From Orthonyx spaldingii (Eukaryota; Chordata; Aves; Passeriformes; Orthonychidae): a DNA stretch of 64,000 nt. The translations under genes were made by a program, and so were the position numbers. The notes beneath the pieces are model-generated. The model had not been told where the DNA came from. It made no database searches and worked only from the letters and a program-made list of their open reading frames with translations. Below are positions 39,801 through 51,789 of this stretch, in pieces. The stretch spans positions 1 through 64,000 of the forward strand of contig VZTJ01004403.1 in the NCBI GenBank assembly GCA_013397795.1, in the 5' to 3' direction. Position 1 is the stretch's first letter; each line of letters begins with the position of its first letter.

Positions 39801-42800
39801 GAGACACCACACACAGCAATGTGAGTAATTTCCCTTCCTTCCTGCTAGCCACAGATATGTGCCATCCATCGCTGTTTCAGCTGGTTCCTGTGCTGAAGGA
39901 CAACTTTATGCTACAAAGAGCTATCATAATATGAGCTGATCCACCCCACACGAGAAAATAATGTGTTTGTGTATTACAGATCAAAGCATGAAACAATTAT
40001 AAGCAATAGCCTCTGTTCTACTCAGGAAATGAGCAAAAAGCAGACTGGCAAGTCTTTTGGATCTGTCAGTAACAGTGACACAAACCTAAGTGGCTTTTCC
40101 CAGCTTGTGCTGAGCTGGCAGTCCCAAGGATATTGGTATAGACCTGTGTTTTCAGTAGGGGTACTTGAAGCAGCTTTGGGGAATAAGTATAAAACACCAG
40201 GCTTCTAAACAGATTAAAAATAGTTCTGCAGCTAGGGCTACCCACTGGAATGAAAACGTAAAGTTAGAAAATGGCATGATCCCAGAACTACAAACATCAC
40301 CACAAGTCTGATTTTGAAACTTTAGTTAGGATACTAAAGTTCCAAAATCAATATCCTAACTGCTGACAAGAAAATAGCTTGGATGCTTTAATCACACAAT
40401 GCAGAATCTGAAGATACCACACTTAACTAGGCAAGGAAAACATCAACTTTCCCCTGAAAAGTTCTCCCTCCCTATCCTCCTAGAAAAGGTCTCTAATTTA
40501 TCAGTACCTTAAAAAAATCCAAAATGGCCAAAAGATCAATTTCGCTTACATATCACTAAGCGATTGCCACACATAGAGGACATATGCAGTACTTGAGAGA
40601 GATAGTTGTCTATCTAGCAAGTGTCTTATCTGGAGTTAGGAATGGCTTTTGGTATCTCTTGTAAATAATGTGTGATTTTTGCCTCTGAGGTCTGACTATC
40701 TCCAAAGACAAGCCTGACATGTTGTTTCATGAAAGCACATCTAGACATTCTTTGCTGGGATCAAACGTCAACTTATTAGGAACACTTCAGAGTATTGCGC
40801 TGTTTCCCTAAGAAATGGGGTTTAGCCTTTCGCCTCATTTACGACCTTTACATCACCTCTGACTTAATGTTTGATTTTTCAGAAGGGAGAGATGACTGAA
40901 ATCTGAAGTCATATGGAGACAGACTACTGGTGTTCCTCTTTTAAAGGCATCGCCAGATCAGAGCCAAACGTTTATATGTTAGTTTAGGTGAGCACTCCTC
41001 CTTGGAATCTCTCCAAATCTCAATAACAACAGAAAGATTGCAGAGCACCTCCCACACAATGCCACCTTGTTTAACACAGCAAAATCTGCATGGCAGTTAT
41101 TGGGTTGCTTTGTCTGAGGCAAGAACACCACCACCACCAAGAAGAGAAATCATTTCCGAGTGAGGGCAAAAGGTCCTCTCTCATCTCCATGCACTTCTCA
41201 TTCTGATGGGACACCCTTGGCAGTGCCTCCAAGGACCTTCCCAAATTCTTCTGCACACAGGAGTTGCATAGCAAGTCCTTCCTGGTGTACAGGTATCCAA
41301 AGAGCAATAGAGTCCAGCTTTACAGGATAACACCAACGGCATCAGCAAAAAGAATGCCAAGCAGCTTCTTTTACAGCAGCTTCACAAGGTCTTACTTCAA
41401 GACAAGCTCTGAATACAGCTGCTGTTATTTTTTAACAGCATTTGCTTATTAACAGCGTTCACATGCTGCAAAATTGAGGGCAGTTTCAGACAAGAGCTGT
41501 TGACCAGGAATATGGTGCATTCATTACTGATGCAGCCATATCAGAGGGCAACCCCCAGCTCTGCTAAACTTACTGATGTGCTCTTGATTTTTAAATCTGT
41601 GGTAAACATACATAAAGGCCTTCAAAGGACTGGGGTCTAGATTAATACAGGCCAGGGATTTACTTCAAGAGTCTGCACAAAATTTGCTAAAATACTGTTC
41701 CAAAAGTCAGTCTGAGCCCTATAAACAAGGGTGCATCATTCACATCAGGCATGTCTCCAAGACATGCTTCTCATTACCATCTCAGATGGCAGCTTTCAGA
41801 GTTCTTAGATTCTCCTCTGCCCAGCAGTCCTTGAAGGATACCACTTACACAGACAGAGGCCTTCACTGACTCTGTGCAATGACATTAGTCAGCAAAGCTT
41901 GCTGCCGAGGCCAGTGAGTTACAGAAGCAGCAGTAAAAGCCCACAACGATTCATCTATTTATCAGCTTACATCTTCTCCTTTTTCCTTCCCCACCCTCAT
42001 ACCTGGCACCACATACAATGCTGATGGTGACTCATTGGAAGAAGCTGCAGCCTGGTATACCTAGGACAAGAGTAACAGTCCATCCCACCTGCCCTGAACA
42101 GCCACAATCTCCAGTCTGACCAGAGGCACTGAGAGGTCCTTTTTTCCCCTCACATCTAGGTCCATTCATATTGTCAAGGTCATCTGCAACACAAGGAACT
42201 TGGGCGTAACCTCCAGCTACAGAATAATATTACACTCTTGTATAGCAAAAGTACATTCCCTGCAGGCAGCATAGCAAGCTATCAGAAATTGCTTCTGTTA
42301 CAAGGGGTTGCTATTAAACCCCAATGGATCAGTTACAGGACGTGAAAAACACCTACAAGTGCAGCATCTGCTGTGCATTACAGCCAGCAAAACCAGCCAC
42401 ACAAGAAGTGCCCTCTCTGCTCACTGCAAGCCCCCACAAAGAGCCTCGAGAGATTGCGGAGGGGAATGCATTCAAAGTGCTTGCAGTCATCAACAAACCA
42501 TTAGTCCAGAAATAGACAATAATGTTATGTTAGTTAATAGCCAGGTTGTTTTTTTCCTGACACAAACGTGACCTAAAGACCTCACTTCCCTCAGGCTTTC
42601 TTGTTTCTTAATATTTCACTAGTATTATGCACTGCACAGTTTCAAAAACACAAGGTTTCCCATTAGAAAGGGCCAGCAGGGCGGTCTGTACAAAGTGTTG
42701 CTGACAACTCTACTGTCTCAGGCAGCAAGGCACACCCCCAGAAAATGAGGGTCAGCAGACTGGCAAAAAACCCCTAAGTATGTAACAAGGTGAGCTGCAA

Positions 42801-45800
42801 TCCATCAAGCAGAGATCATCACTCTGGGGTCTCATTGCTACTGCCAAATGTATAGACACAGTCCAAACCACTCCTCCAGATCTTCTACAACCTGATGGAA
42901 ATAGAGAAACTGATCCTCTCTGACAGAGGCTGCTCTATGGGCCTCAATGAAAGATAAAGGACTTCATGAAAGGCTGGATTCTCCAGTGCTTGGCAAGATA
43001 GCTCTAATGGCATGTTTGCAGGGGCCTCAACAGGGGCCCCAAATCATATTAAGAGTTCATAAGAGGCAATGGATTAAGACAGAGCAAAAATGAGACCAGG
43101 AGGTAAAGATGCACTAAATTTGAAATTGGAAGCTATCTGTTGATGTTGAAAAACAAACAGGGAGAAATGCAGCATGCTGTGATGAATGCAACAGGCAGTC
43201 CCCAGTACTTCAGCAGTAGGGAATATTTCTGTCGCAAGTGATTTCACAAGCATCAGGATGGCAGGTGACTAGTCCAGACTAGCTCCTTGCAGGGGCAAAC
43301 AGTTGCTGGAGATGTTTTTGCAGCAGTGTTCCCACATTTTAAAAACACATACTAACATGGTGCCAGAAATCCTACTAACACTGAAAGGAAAGCCACAGGC
43401 AGAAATGGGCAATCTCCTAAAAGTTTGCCGAGTCCAGTAAGGTAATTCAGAAGTAAGTTAATGTACTTTCAGGAATACCCACATGATGGAGGAAGCAGGC
43501 TTTCTAATAGCAAGTGGTCTGCCTGCCATACTTCTTTTCTGTAGCACAACTTTCTACACTTTCTCCTCTTATCACATGGAAAAAAATACAATCACATAGG
43601 AAAAATATATCCATATACTCCATATAAAGCTGGTGATCCCTAGTGAAGTACTTAACGGTCAAATGCAACCCAAGAGAAGCACATCCTCATCTGTACATGC
43701 TGCATTTTGCTTAGCAGCATGCGCCTTGCTGAGGCAGCTCAGCAGAGAGAAAAAGCTATTATGCACCAACTGATGTCCCTTGTCAGAAATGTCAGATGGT
43801 CAAAAACACTTTGTTCCTAAAGGAAGCTTTCCCCTCCCTTTTCTTGGATCACGCTTGCAGCACCAGGAACAAGCTTCTATCCTCCTGAAACAAGCAAAAA
43901 AAGATTTTTTTTTTAATTGGCAGGAAAAAATTCAAGCACAAGCCTCCCCATCATCTTCAACTTGCTCCATCCCACAGCCTACACAACAACTGAACACCAC
44001 AGACTCTTTCTTGGATGTCTTGTTTTATCTGACATGACCTGAGGAGGTATCACAGCAAACTGTAGAACTGTCCTTGAACTATGGACAGACTTGGATCCTC
44101 AAAACAGATTAATAAAGCACACATTGTTACCTGACAACATAGGCCATGTAGGAAACAAAGCAGAGTCAGTATCCTCCCACTATGCCAACACACAGGATAT
44201 AAACTAGCAAAGCCAGGGAGCAACTCAGTATCAGCTGGGATACACAAACAGCCACCACTTTGCAGACAGTTCCTGTAATCTGGCCCATTAAAGAGGCAAC
44301 AAAAGCAGTAGCATTCTGACTGAACACTCTGCAGGTCCAAGATCCCACTCTCCTCCTGGGAAACAAGGGAAAAGGCCTGGGGAGATCCAGGGCTAAGAGC
44401 GGAAGGAAGCTATTAAGTTAACACTGTGCTGAAAAATGTCTCAGCCATCAGAGACTGCAGCATCCTGTGACTTCACAGACCCAGAAAACTCAGGAGAAAA
44501 CATGAACACTCAGTTCAACATCCCAGGAAGTCTCAGACACCCAGCTAGCAGCACATTTCACTGTTAACATGATTTTGGCAACATCATGTATCTTCAGGTG
44601 CTCTTGCAGGCGCTGCTCAGACCTGGTTGGCAGACAACCAGCCTCTGTCAGGCTTCTAACCAAGACAGATCTGTGAGCCAAGGAAGAGGAGACATCCCAC
44701 AACAAACCACTTCCTTTCAGGGATTATCCTCATGCAAGCATTCTCAGGACAAAGAATTCACAGGCAAAGCAAGGCCAAGTTGAGATAAGCAGAATATCTG
44801 GGTGGATTGAGCTTCTTCACTCTCCCAGAGCAAGTCCAACTTAGCTAACTCTTCTCCTCAGAACACTTGCCAATTTTTCATTCCCTTTTCTTTTATATAT
44901 ACAATATATCATATCTATGTCCAATATAATTATGCATTAATACAATTTTTAATATACTGAGCGGCATGCAATTCCAGAAAGTATTTCATGCAAAAGGAAT
45001 GACAGTTCTCAAGATAAGTCATTATTTCCTCCCTTAGGCAACAGGAGCGCTCTTGCAATTAACCATCAATATGCTGTCAGATACTTCTCCATAATTTTGC
45101 CCAGAACATTTTGAGTCACCTCTTGTTGCAACATTTGATGACACTAAAAAATAATGATTAATGACCTAGGAATAAAGAACGCAAATTGTGGTTATTCACA
45201 GGTGAAGGCAAGTCATCCAAATAAGACTATCTCACTAGGCCATCTGGATTGCTCCCTCAGGCCAGGGTGACCTTCACTTCCTCCTCATCTTCAAAATCTT
45301 TTTTCCACTAACAACTGCATCTTCTCCCCTTAACAGTTATCCTGATGTAATTCACAATCCCAAAAAGTACTTCAAGCAGATTCATTCTCACCCAAAAGCC
45401 TTAAAACAGTTTGACTTAAGATTCATTTAACAAATGCTGATTTAATAGGTAGGATCTTTTTAGCCAGGCACTGAAGTACATGAACAAGGCTTGCCTGAAA
45501 ACCTCGAAAAACAAGATGAAATTAGACAAAATCTACTTTTCATAGTCACACACTGATGTATATTGCATGGCCACTGACTGCGCTGTGAGTCATTTCACTG
45601 TTTTTCCTTACAGCTGTTTCCTTGGTTTGGGCGTCCCTCCTCCTTGGAAAAAGCCTAGCAAATATTTAAATCCGATCATGTCCAGCAGCAATTTAAAAAC
45701 ACTCTTCCTCACCACTACCATCAGCTTCAGAGGGAGGGTTTTCATACCCATATTAAATATGCCCCATACAGAAAGCAGCTCCTCTGTGAAAAACTGGCTA

Positions 45801-46460
45801 TCCCGGAGAATTTAGGAGCTGACGGCAACTGAAGTGCGGGACATGCTCGTCTTGGATGGGAGACCCCGTCTCTGAGCATCAGCACTCCTGGCACTTCCCG
45901 TCGCAGGCACCAGACCTTTATACCCTCCGAGTGCAGGACCCGGCATCATTTCCTCAGGTGGGGCATAGCTGCCGCCGAGTAGCGACAGCCTCGCCCAGGC
46001 CACGGTACAGCCTTAGGTAACAAGGTTTATTCCGCTCTCGTGCGGGTTCAGGAAGAGCACTCCAGAGCCTACACAACCATGAAATTAACACAGATCTTCC
46101 GTTTTGCCCGAGGGCTTTAAGCCCGAAGCTACGACCGGGTACAGCTGATGCCAGGCAGGACGTGACCCATCCGCTCTCCTCTACAAGAGGAGACGGACGG
46201 GACCGGAGCGGACAGATGCTTCTCCGGGATATCCACCCCCTCTCGGCCCGGGGGAAGCAGAGCGAGGCCCAGCCCCGCGGGGGACACCGCACGGGGACAC
46301 CTCCCTTCCTCCCGCCTACCTCCAGCGTCTTCACCAGCACCCACATATAGGCCTCGGAGATGCCCAGCGAGATGCCCAGAGTCGAGGGCAGCACGATGAG
46401 CCCGAGCACCACCGCCACCCACACGGCGCCCACCTGCCCCACCGCCCACAGGACCTCCAT
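24685..46460 (-). CDS. GPAT3: Glycerol-3-phosphate acyltransferase 3, complete coding region in 12 exons
   Basis: The enzyme transfers an acyl group from acyl-CoA to the sn-1 position of glycerol-3-phosphate at the ER membrane, starting glycerolipid and triglyceride synthesis. The exons, in order, join in frame into 445 codons plus stop: 46320-46460, 36461-36533, 30442-30712, 29878-29952, 29289-29378, 29006-29099, 28489-28604, 27308-27363, 26763-26848, 26205-26333, 25642-25721, 24685-24811. All introns are GT-AG. Membrane segments lie near residues 8-37, 143-161 and 163-183. Block I is Asn-His-Thr-Ser-Pro-Ile-Asp (His231, Asp236), block II ends at Arg262, and block III is Phe-Pro-Glu-Gly (303-306). 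The first exon ends at residue 47, as in the human protein. GPAT4 is the alternative, but the exon 1 sequence and the C-terminal Asn-Tyr-Ser-Lys-Met fit GPAT3 better. The C-terminus is about ten residues longer than in mammals. A diverged tandem copy lies upstream. Confidence 0.96.
25642..25721 (-). CDS. GPAT3: GPAT3 coding exon 11 (residues 378-404)
   Basis: Encodes Glu-Asp-Ala-Val-Gln-Phe-Ala-Asn-Arg-Val and Gly-Gly-Leu-Thr-Glu-Leu-Pro. 80 bases. The acceptor after TTGAAG is placed by length match with the tandem copy and the human protein. Confidence 0.94.
26205..26333 (-). CDS. GPAT3: GPAT3 coding exon 10 (residues 335-377)
   Basis: Encodes Tyr-Asp-Pro-Gln-Phe-Gly-Asp-Ala-Phe-Trp through Thr-Ser-Trp-Ala-Ile-Val and Tyr-Leu-Pro-Pro-Met. 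129 bases, both ends phase 0. Confidence 0.97.
26763..26848 (-). CDS. GPAT3: GPAT3 coding exon 9 (residues 306-334), block IV
   Basis: Encodes Gly-Thr-Cys-Ile-Asn-Asn-Thr-Ser, the Met-Met-Phe-Lys-Lys-Gly stretch and Tyr-Pro-Val-Ala-Ile-Lys (block IV). 86 bases, phase 0 end, donor GTAAGT. Confidence 0.97.
27308..27363 (-). CDS. GPAT3: GPAT3 coding exon 8 (residues 287-306), block III
   Basis: A 56-base exon encoding Leu-Pro-Ile-Leu-Ile-Phe-Pro-Glu, the substrate-binding FPEG block. The Gly codon is split across the next intron. Confidence 0.97.
28489..28604 (-). CDS. GPAT3: GPAT3 coding exon 7 (residues 249-287), block II
   Basis: Encodes Gly-Gly-Leu-Met-Gly-Val-Ile-Gln-Arg with Arg262, then the family-typical Lys-Ala-Cys-Pro-His-Val-Trp-Phe-Glu-Arg. 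116 bases, donor GTGAGG. Confidence 0.97.
29006..29099 (-). CDS. GPAT3: GPAT3 coding exon 6 (residues 217-248), block I
   Basis: Carries the HX4D catalytic motif Asn-His-Thr-Ser-Pro-Ile-Asp within Gly-Gly-Ile-Cys-Val-Ala. 94 bases, donor GTAAGA. Confidence 0.97.
29289..29378 (-). CDS. GPAT3: GPAT3 coding exon 5 (residues 187-217)
   Basis: Encodes the stretch ending Leu-Ser-Gly-Thr-Ile-His-Tyr-His-Asn-Lys just before the acyltransferase motifs. 90 bases, donor GTGAGT. Confidence 0.95.
29878..29952 (-). CDS. GPAT3: GPAT3 coding exon 4 (residues 162-187)
   Basis: Encodes the second helix of the paired membrane segment, ending Gly-Gln-Leu-Pro-Asn-Gly. 75 bases, acceptor TTGTCTAG, donor GTAGGT. 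Confidence 0.95.
30442..30712 (-). CDS. GPAT3: GPAT3 coding exon 3 (residues 72-162)
   Basis: It encodes the conserved Gly-Ile-Ile-x-Arg-Asp-Glu start, the Glu-Asp-Glu-Val-Thr-x-Arg-Phe-Ser-Ser-Glu-Glu-Leu stretch and the first of two paired membrane helices. 271 bases, donor CG|GTATGC. Confidence 0.96.
31812..31945. repeat. Imperfect nested inverted repeat in GPAT3 intron 2
   Basis: Outer arms pair TTTCCACATCAC with GTGATATGGAAA. A middle pair is CACAGGA with TCCTGTG, and an inner pair is TTTTCTGT with ACAGAAAA. It could be a very old MITE-like element or chance. Confidence 0.35.
33466..33479. repeat. Poly-T run in GPAT3 intron 2
   Basis: Homopolymer tract of at least 14 T. Confidence 0.8.
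34168..34197. repeat. Perfect 11-base inverted repeat with an 8-base loop
   Basis: ATTAGAGCTAG at 34168-34178 pairs fully with CTAGCTCTAAT at 34187-34197. Intronic, unknown role. Confidence 0.6.
35758..36325 (+). mobile_element. Solo LTR of avian ERVL type, in GPAT3 intron 2
   Basis: It starts TGCTGGTTTTTGCTGGGGTA, the well-known start of a common avian LTR group. It has a TATAAAG at 36027-36033 and a promoter-proximal GGGAGGAAGAAGG stretch, and ends near AAACCATGAC, close to the usual AAACCACGACA end. No internal viral genes adjoin it. No clear 5-base target duplication is seen, so the right edge is approximate. It lies in antisense to GPAT3, about 130 bases from exon 2. Confidence 0.88.
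36461..36533 (-). CDS. GPAT3: GPAT3 coding exon 2 (residues 48-72)
   Basis: Starts Trp-Ala-Thr-Ile-Arg after TTTAACAG and ends before GTGAGA. It is 73 bases, phase 1 at its end. The rest is a variable polar linker with Lys, Pro and Gln. The same-length exon exists in the tandem copy. Confidence 0.94.
37045..37062. repeat. Poly-A run in GPAT3 intron 1
   Basis: Homopolymer tract of about 17 A. Confidence 0.8.
37258..37475 (-). mobile_element. CR1 LINE 3' fragment, minus orientation
   Basis: Reads as the reverse complement of the CR1 end: ATCATAGAATGGTTTGGGTT, then GAGATCACCTAG, then CCCCATCCAGCCTGGCCTTG and CTGGGCAACCTGTTCCAG. It lies in GPAT3 intron 1, in the same orientation as the gene. 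Confidence 0.95.
37476..46319 (-). other. Remainder of GPAT3 intron 1
   Basis: No exon, RNA gene or clear repeat is recognised apart from one hairpin at 40310-40349. The last 0.5 kb before exon 1 belongs to the CpG-rich promoter region. Confidence 0.5.
40310..40349. repeat. 16-base inverted repeat with an 8-base loop
   Basis: GATTTTGAAACTTTAG at 40310-40325 pairs with CTAAAGTTCCAAAATC at 40334-40349, with one mismatch. Pairing does not extend outward, so it is shorter than a usual microRNA precursor. Confidence 0.6.
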
Positions 46461-46850
46461 GGTGGTCAGGGCTGCGCGACGCCAGCACCGGTAGCGGGGA
46501 CCGGGCAGCTTCAGCGCCGCCTCCAGCCGGCCGTAAAGGCCCGTGGCCGCCCCGCCCCCGGCCCGCCTCGCTCCGCCTCGCCTCGGGGCCGTGGGCGATC
46601 CTGCGCCCGACGGCTGCTCGAGAAGGGCTGGTTGGGTTCAGGTTTGGAAGCTGATGTGCCTCGGGAGAGGACGCTCGCGGGCCGGGAAGCAGCTAAAACC
46701 GGGTTTAGCGGACGGCACGGAAAGCTCCTGGTGTATGAAAAAATGGCTCCAACGGGTGCGGGCGGGAGCGCAGCGGCACTGCCACGGCGACCCCAGTGCC
46801 TCGAGGCAGGAGCGTGGGCTGGAAAGCCGTAGGAAGCCCGAAAACAGCAG
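45820..46850 (-). promoter_or_regulatory. CpG island with the GPAT3 promoter
   Basis: CpG and GC density rises sharply around coding exon 1 compared with flanking DNA. Upstream of the ATG, 46547-46560 (CCGCCCCGCCCCCG) is a cluster of Sp1-type GC boxes. No TATA box is evident. The exact transcription start is not visible, and a non-coding 5' exon further upstream, as in mammals, is possible. Confidence 0.75.
46320..46460 (-). CDS. GPAT3: GPAT3 coding exon 1 (residues 1-47)
   Basis: The ATG at 46460 has a strong context (GACCACCATGG). The exon encodes the N-terminal hydrophobic segment and the Gly-Ile-Ser-Leu-Gly-Ile-Ser-Glu stretch shared with human GPAT3. It ends Leu-Glu before the donor GTAGGC, phase 0. 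Open reading continues into the intron only by chance of GC-rich composition. Confidence 0.96.
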
Positions 46851-49100
46851 CTCGGGGAGCAAAAAGAGAAAAGGAAAACTGGGGGGAAAGCTCCTGGCTC
46901 TGTGAATATCAAAGATAGCTAAAGAAAGGAAAAGGGGCAAGGTCCGCTCTGATCTGTCTGTGTTGTCTCGTGACTTGCCCTGAGAAGAGGCATTCACTGA
47001 GGGTCCAGCCCCCATCCCGGCTTTATGCCAACTCCAAGAGAAAGGAAACTTTGGGGCAAGTGGCTAGAGGAGGGTTTGCCTGCCCTGGCCTATGCACAGC
47101 AGTCCTACAGCACATGGCATGACACAATCCATACCAAGAAAGCAGTGTTAGCAGAAAAAGGCTGAAAAGGGATAGCAGCCTTGACAAAGCATACCCGGGG
47201 AAGGGAATAACATCCTCTTTCAAGAAAAAGGCAGTCAACATATTTTCTGCATGCATCTTTCATAACTGTTTCATAGAAATGGGATGTTTGGTTTGCCTCT
47301 CCATGTTTGACAGGTCAAAAATGTATCTGAGAGCCAAGTGTTTAGGATCCAAGGAAAAACCTAAATTAGAGCCCAAGGCCTAAAGAACTATTTCCAGGAG
47401 AGTAGTGTGGATGAGGGCGTTGCTTTCTGGCTCCTATTTTTGTTTGGCTTCGGTGTCTCTCCTCCCGCTCTTTGCCTCATCTGGTTAAATAATTTCTCTG
47501 ACATAGAGGCAGGATGACCCCCAATGAAACCTCTAGAGCCAACAACCACAATCGTCCAGCTAGATCTGACATTGTCAAACAGCACTTCAATGTCCTTATT
47601 CTTCTATGTGTTAGTTATGATCATGCCCAAAAGGCCCAGTTAGGATGAAAGCAATAACCTGTCTGTGCCATCCATACACATGGTGATAAAGAGTCGTTAC
47701 TATCTGCACTACAACTGGGTTTTAAATATTACAAGGGTATGTGGATCCAAGTCAATTAAAAGTGCCCAAAGCCCAGAAGAGAAACAAATCAAAAGAGCAT
47801 TACTTTTCAAACTGGCTGATATTTATAACACACCCATGGGTAACATATTTTAATTTTGTATTTTGTCTGTTGTTTCCCAAGCAGAAAGTGATACAGGTTT
47901 ATTAGTACTTGCTTATGAATTTTCATCTGGGTGCAAATGGCAGAGGCCAAAGGCTTTGTTGGTTTGTTTTCATCTGGCATTAAGGAACAAATGTCTTCAT
48001 CCAAAGGTCAGATGTAGTCCAAGTAGCAACAGTCGATGCCATCTAGATCCTGAGGAAAACAGTACACTGTTCACAGTAATGGTTCATACAGCTTTGTATC
48101 TCCCTGACATTTCAGTACCTTCATTTAGATAGCAACATCTAAAATTGCCATCTGAAGCAAGTACTGCAATACAGATAATCCCGTGCAAGGCAAAGTGTTG
48201 CCTTGTGTGTTTGTTGAGAAAACAAACCTTAAAAACTGAAAATAATTTTATTCCATGTGCTTGTTAACCTCTGCTTTAATGAAATGGCACAGCCTATGTC
48301 ACATCTGATGGCATGTGGCAAATTCCTGAGTCTCAGAGGGCTGAGATCCATCAGTGTACCTGGAGCAACAAAATAAGATTCTGGAGACCTCTCCTTGTAA
48401 TATTCGTCACATGGAATTATGGCATTGCTTTTTTTGCTGCAATAGGCTGGCTATTGGACCTACCGGCACTCTCCTCAGGCTTCATAAACAAAGAGTAGGA
48501 AGGGAGCAGTCTCTACCAACATTTGTGTCTTAAGAGCAGGGAAAGGTGGCTGGTTTGACGTCTGCTCTCACCACACACCAGTGGGGGAAATACACTGTGA
48601 AAATGTATTATGACCGGAGGCAGTTTTAGGCACAGGCAGCCATCCTGTGTGAGCTGAACAGGACCAGAACAGAGGCAAGACTCGCACATAAACACAAACT
48701 CTTATGTTATTGCATCCAGGCTTCCCCCCCATGCTTGCGTGAATAATTCACAAAGCCATTAATGTTAAATGGGAAGAATAAAATCAATTCTGCTTTTGAG
48801 TTGCTTGAAAAACCACCTTCTCTGCCTGGGACAGCAGGAAGGAAACATGCCTGATCATTCAACAGCCTCTGGTGACAGAGCTGCTGGCAAAGTCCTGCCA
48901 TGACTGTGCTGAAGTTCAGCCTTTCTTTGCACAGATCTTGCACTCCCATCAAAGAACAGTTGTCTGTTAACTGCAAAAACTGTTGACTTATTTAAAAAAA
49001 AAACAACAAACCAACTTGCTCTCTTTACCAAGTGGCCTTTGCCTTTTAAAGATAAAGCTATAATAAACCACCGATCACCTATCTACTGATAACTTAGTTT

Positions 49101-49143
49101 CAAATTAATTACATCATTCAATTATATCAAATTAATTACATCA
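49101..49143. repeat. Two copies of a 16-base TAATTA-containing unit
   Basis: CAAATTAATTACATCA occurs at 49101-49116 and again at 49128-49143. Confidence 0.8.
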
Positions 49144-51789
49144 AAAACATTTTATTTGTTTACGCTATAATCTGTGAGGACATAAAATTTCTCTGCCTCA
49201 CTTTTACCAGTGAGCCTGTTTTCCTAAAAGAGGAGGATTTTTTTTTTGTTCAAGCACTAAGACCATATTTCAGTATGGGTAAGATAGCATGATTCTATTG
49301 AAGATACAGAAAGAGTGACAGTTTTTACAGTTTTCCATGCTTTCATTTTTTCAAGGCCTATTTTATCTAGAAAGGCTACAGTTAGTCATGTTTCTAATGA
49401 AGTATTTTCCAGAAAAAACATCCCATGAGAATATACCAGAGTTGCTATACTTGGAATAAAACATTTTCATATATCCTTATTTTTCAATTTATTTCACGAA
49501 GTGCAGTGCATACCAAAAGATCTTTGGTTGAAGTGATATGCTTCAAGTTTACTAAATCAGGTGCTCCAACTGGATACAAAAAGTTTAGTTTGTTTTTGTT
49601 TTTTTTTTTAACCTTGTGAGAAGTTACTGCGTTTCTTAATTTTTGTCTTATTAATACTAGCAATAATGTATTTTTACGTCTGTAGCAAGAATATATTTAG
49701 TGTCTAAATAAATATGACTATGTGATGTAACACATTATTTTAATGGGGGTTGGACTGCATCAAAGACAGAGAAAAAGGATCAGTCTTACCACAATGCTTT
49801 TCTAAATTTTTTGTTGGTTTTTTTTTGTTTGTTTGGCCATACTTACTTTATCCCCCCTAATTATCAGCACCTCTCAGGTTTTGGTGGTATGGAACATGGC
49901 TGCACACTTGGTTTCCAGGATGGAGGAAATCTTGTTAAACTAACCTGGGAAGAAAACCTGGACCTCATGTGGCAGTCCCAGTCTCCCTTTGCTAAGTTAT
50001 TGCACGTGTTATTGGCTTCTGGTAGGTCAGATCTAATAAAAAGTAGCATTCCATTTGTCTCCTGTCACTGGAGCCGAGCAGCTTCAGAACATCAAACAGT
50101 TTCATCTCATGTAAATATCTGTGTTTTGTTGGAAATAAATAGGGTCAGGGTGGTTATCCTAGTGCTCCCTTTTATCATCTGCTGTTGAGGAATGGCAGGT
50201 AGCCAGCAAACCACTTGGGGGAATACTGCGCTCTTTCATCTGTCTTCTGGCTGCAGGCAGGTCATGCTTTCTCTCTACCACTGTGTTTGCTATAACTCAC
50301 TGTAAAAATTGATACCTTTTATACATGGAGTCAGAGGTTTTCAGCTTCACTTTGTATCCTAAGTAGAATTTTACTGTCTGCTGTCATGTCCAATTCTTAT
50401 TACACCGAAAATAAATAGAAGTAGTTTGATTTCCAGACAGCCTTTGAGCCTGGCAATGTACACTGAAAAAGCTGCAACCTTGTGTGTTGTCTCCAGCAAA
50501 AATGAGGGCTTGTAGACACTGTGCATTTCATGAACACAGCACCCAGGCGTGCCCCACCTCAAACAATTTAATTTCCATAATTTAAAAATTTGGGTTAACA
50601 CAGAGTCATTATTTGAAGGAATTCATCAATCTAGCCGCAATTAAAACCAACTGACCCAGCACACATGCTAGAATTTGTGACATCAATACAAGGAGCAGGC
50701 CACAAAGACAGTACCTCTTTTGGCTGTCAACCATGACCTGGCAACCTGGATTTCTACTGCATTTGGAGAGAGGAAACAGTGAAGAAAAAAACATGTAAGT
50801 ATTATTCCAGAACTCCATGATCTCTTGAATGACTGAAACTTCCAGTCCATTTTTAAATTAACCACTTAAAAAGAAACTGTCTTTTTGCATTCACACTGGG
50901 ATTTTAAGGAAGGACGAAATATGCTGATAGCTGGTAAATTAATTTACCTTTGCTTCTTAGTGGTTTTTTGGTTTTGTTTTGTTTTGCTTTTGGTTTTTTT
51001 TGGTTTTTTGTTTTTCCTTGAGTGATATTAAAGCTTGCACTTCCCAAAAGAACATTTATAAGGTTCTAGTCCTCATGGCAGCTTACACACACATACAGGG
51101 GTGCCACCTCCTGGTCCTGCTGCACAGTGTAATCCACCAGATCCCCGTGTCACACAGACACTGCAACGTGCAAAGAATAACTTAAAAGCCCAAATGTCTT
51201 GAGAGCGTCTGGATAAAAATAAGCCTCAGCTGAAATCTAACAAGAATGTAATTTTGATATCGATCTCTTTCCTTCTAATCCCTTGTAGGCGGATTTCAGA
51301 AAATTAAATTAATAAAACACAAGACAGAGTGGTTATTTGAAGTATGTTCAATTATTATTTCATTGAATGCATGTACATACATCTTACTTAAAGTTATAAA
51401 TTATATGAGAAAAAAAGACTGCCCATAGCCATATATGATGAGCATTTTAGAAAAAATAATCTGTTTTGTAATTGATAAATGCAATATTTAATGTATGAAC
51501 TAATAAATGCTTACAAAATAGGCTGTTTAACAGATGTCTGTATAAACTTAAAAGATAGTTATTATTAACTATCCCTTATTAAAAGAAATACACTTTTTCA
51601 AATTATTTAATGACTTACTTCTTAAAAGTTTGATATGCAAGGATATAGTACTTTTCCCAGTATTACTCTGATTAATATCCACAGTTTAGATATTACATGT
51701 CTTTTACCACATGCATCTTTCAGAGCATCAAATAGAAATACCAAGGGATATCAAGTGATATCAATAATCCACAACTGCACATAAATCAT

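Noticed and set aside
24685..46460. Assignment of the downstream gene to GPAT4
   Set aside because: The 47-residue first exon, its Gly-Ile-Ser-Leu-Gly-Ile-Ser-Glu segment and the C-terminal residues fit GPAT3 better than GPAT4.
46543..46905. Open frames on both strands in the CpG island
   Set aside because: GC-rich DNA has few stops. No motif is present, and the composition explains them.
49811..50188. Plus-strand open frame of 125 codons
   Set aside because: No known domain, starts in a T-rich tract, and there is no repeat or gene context.
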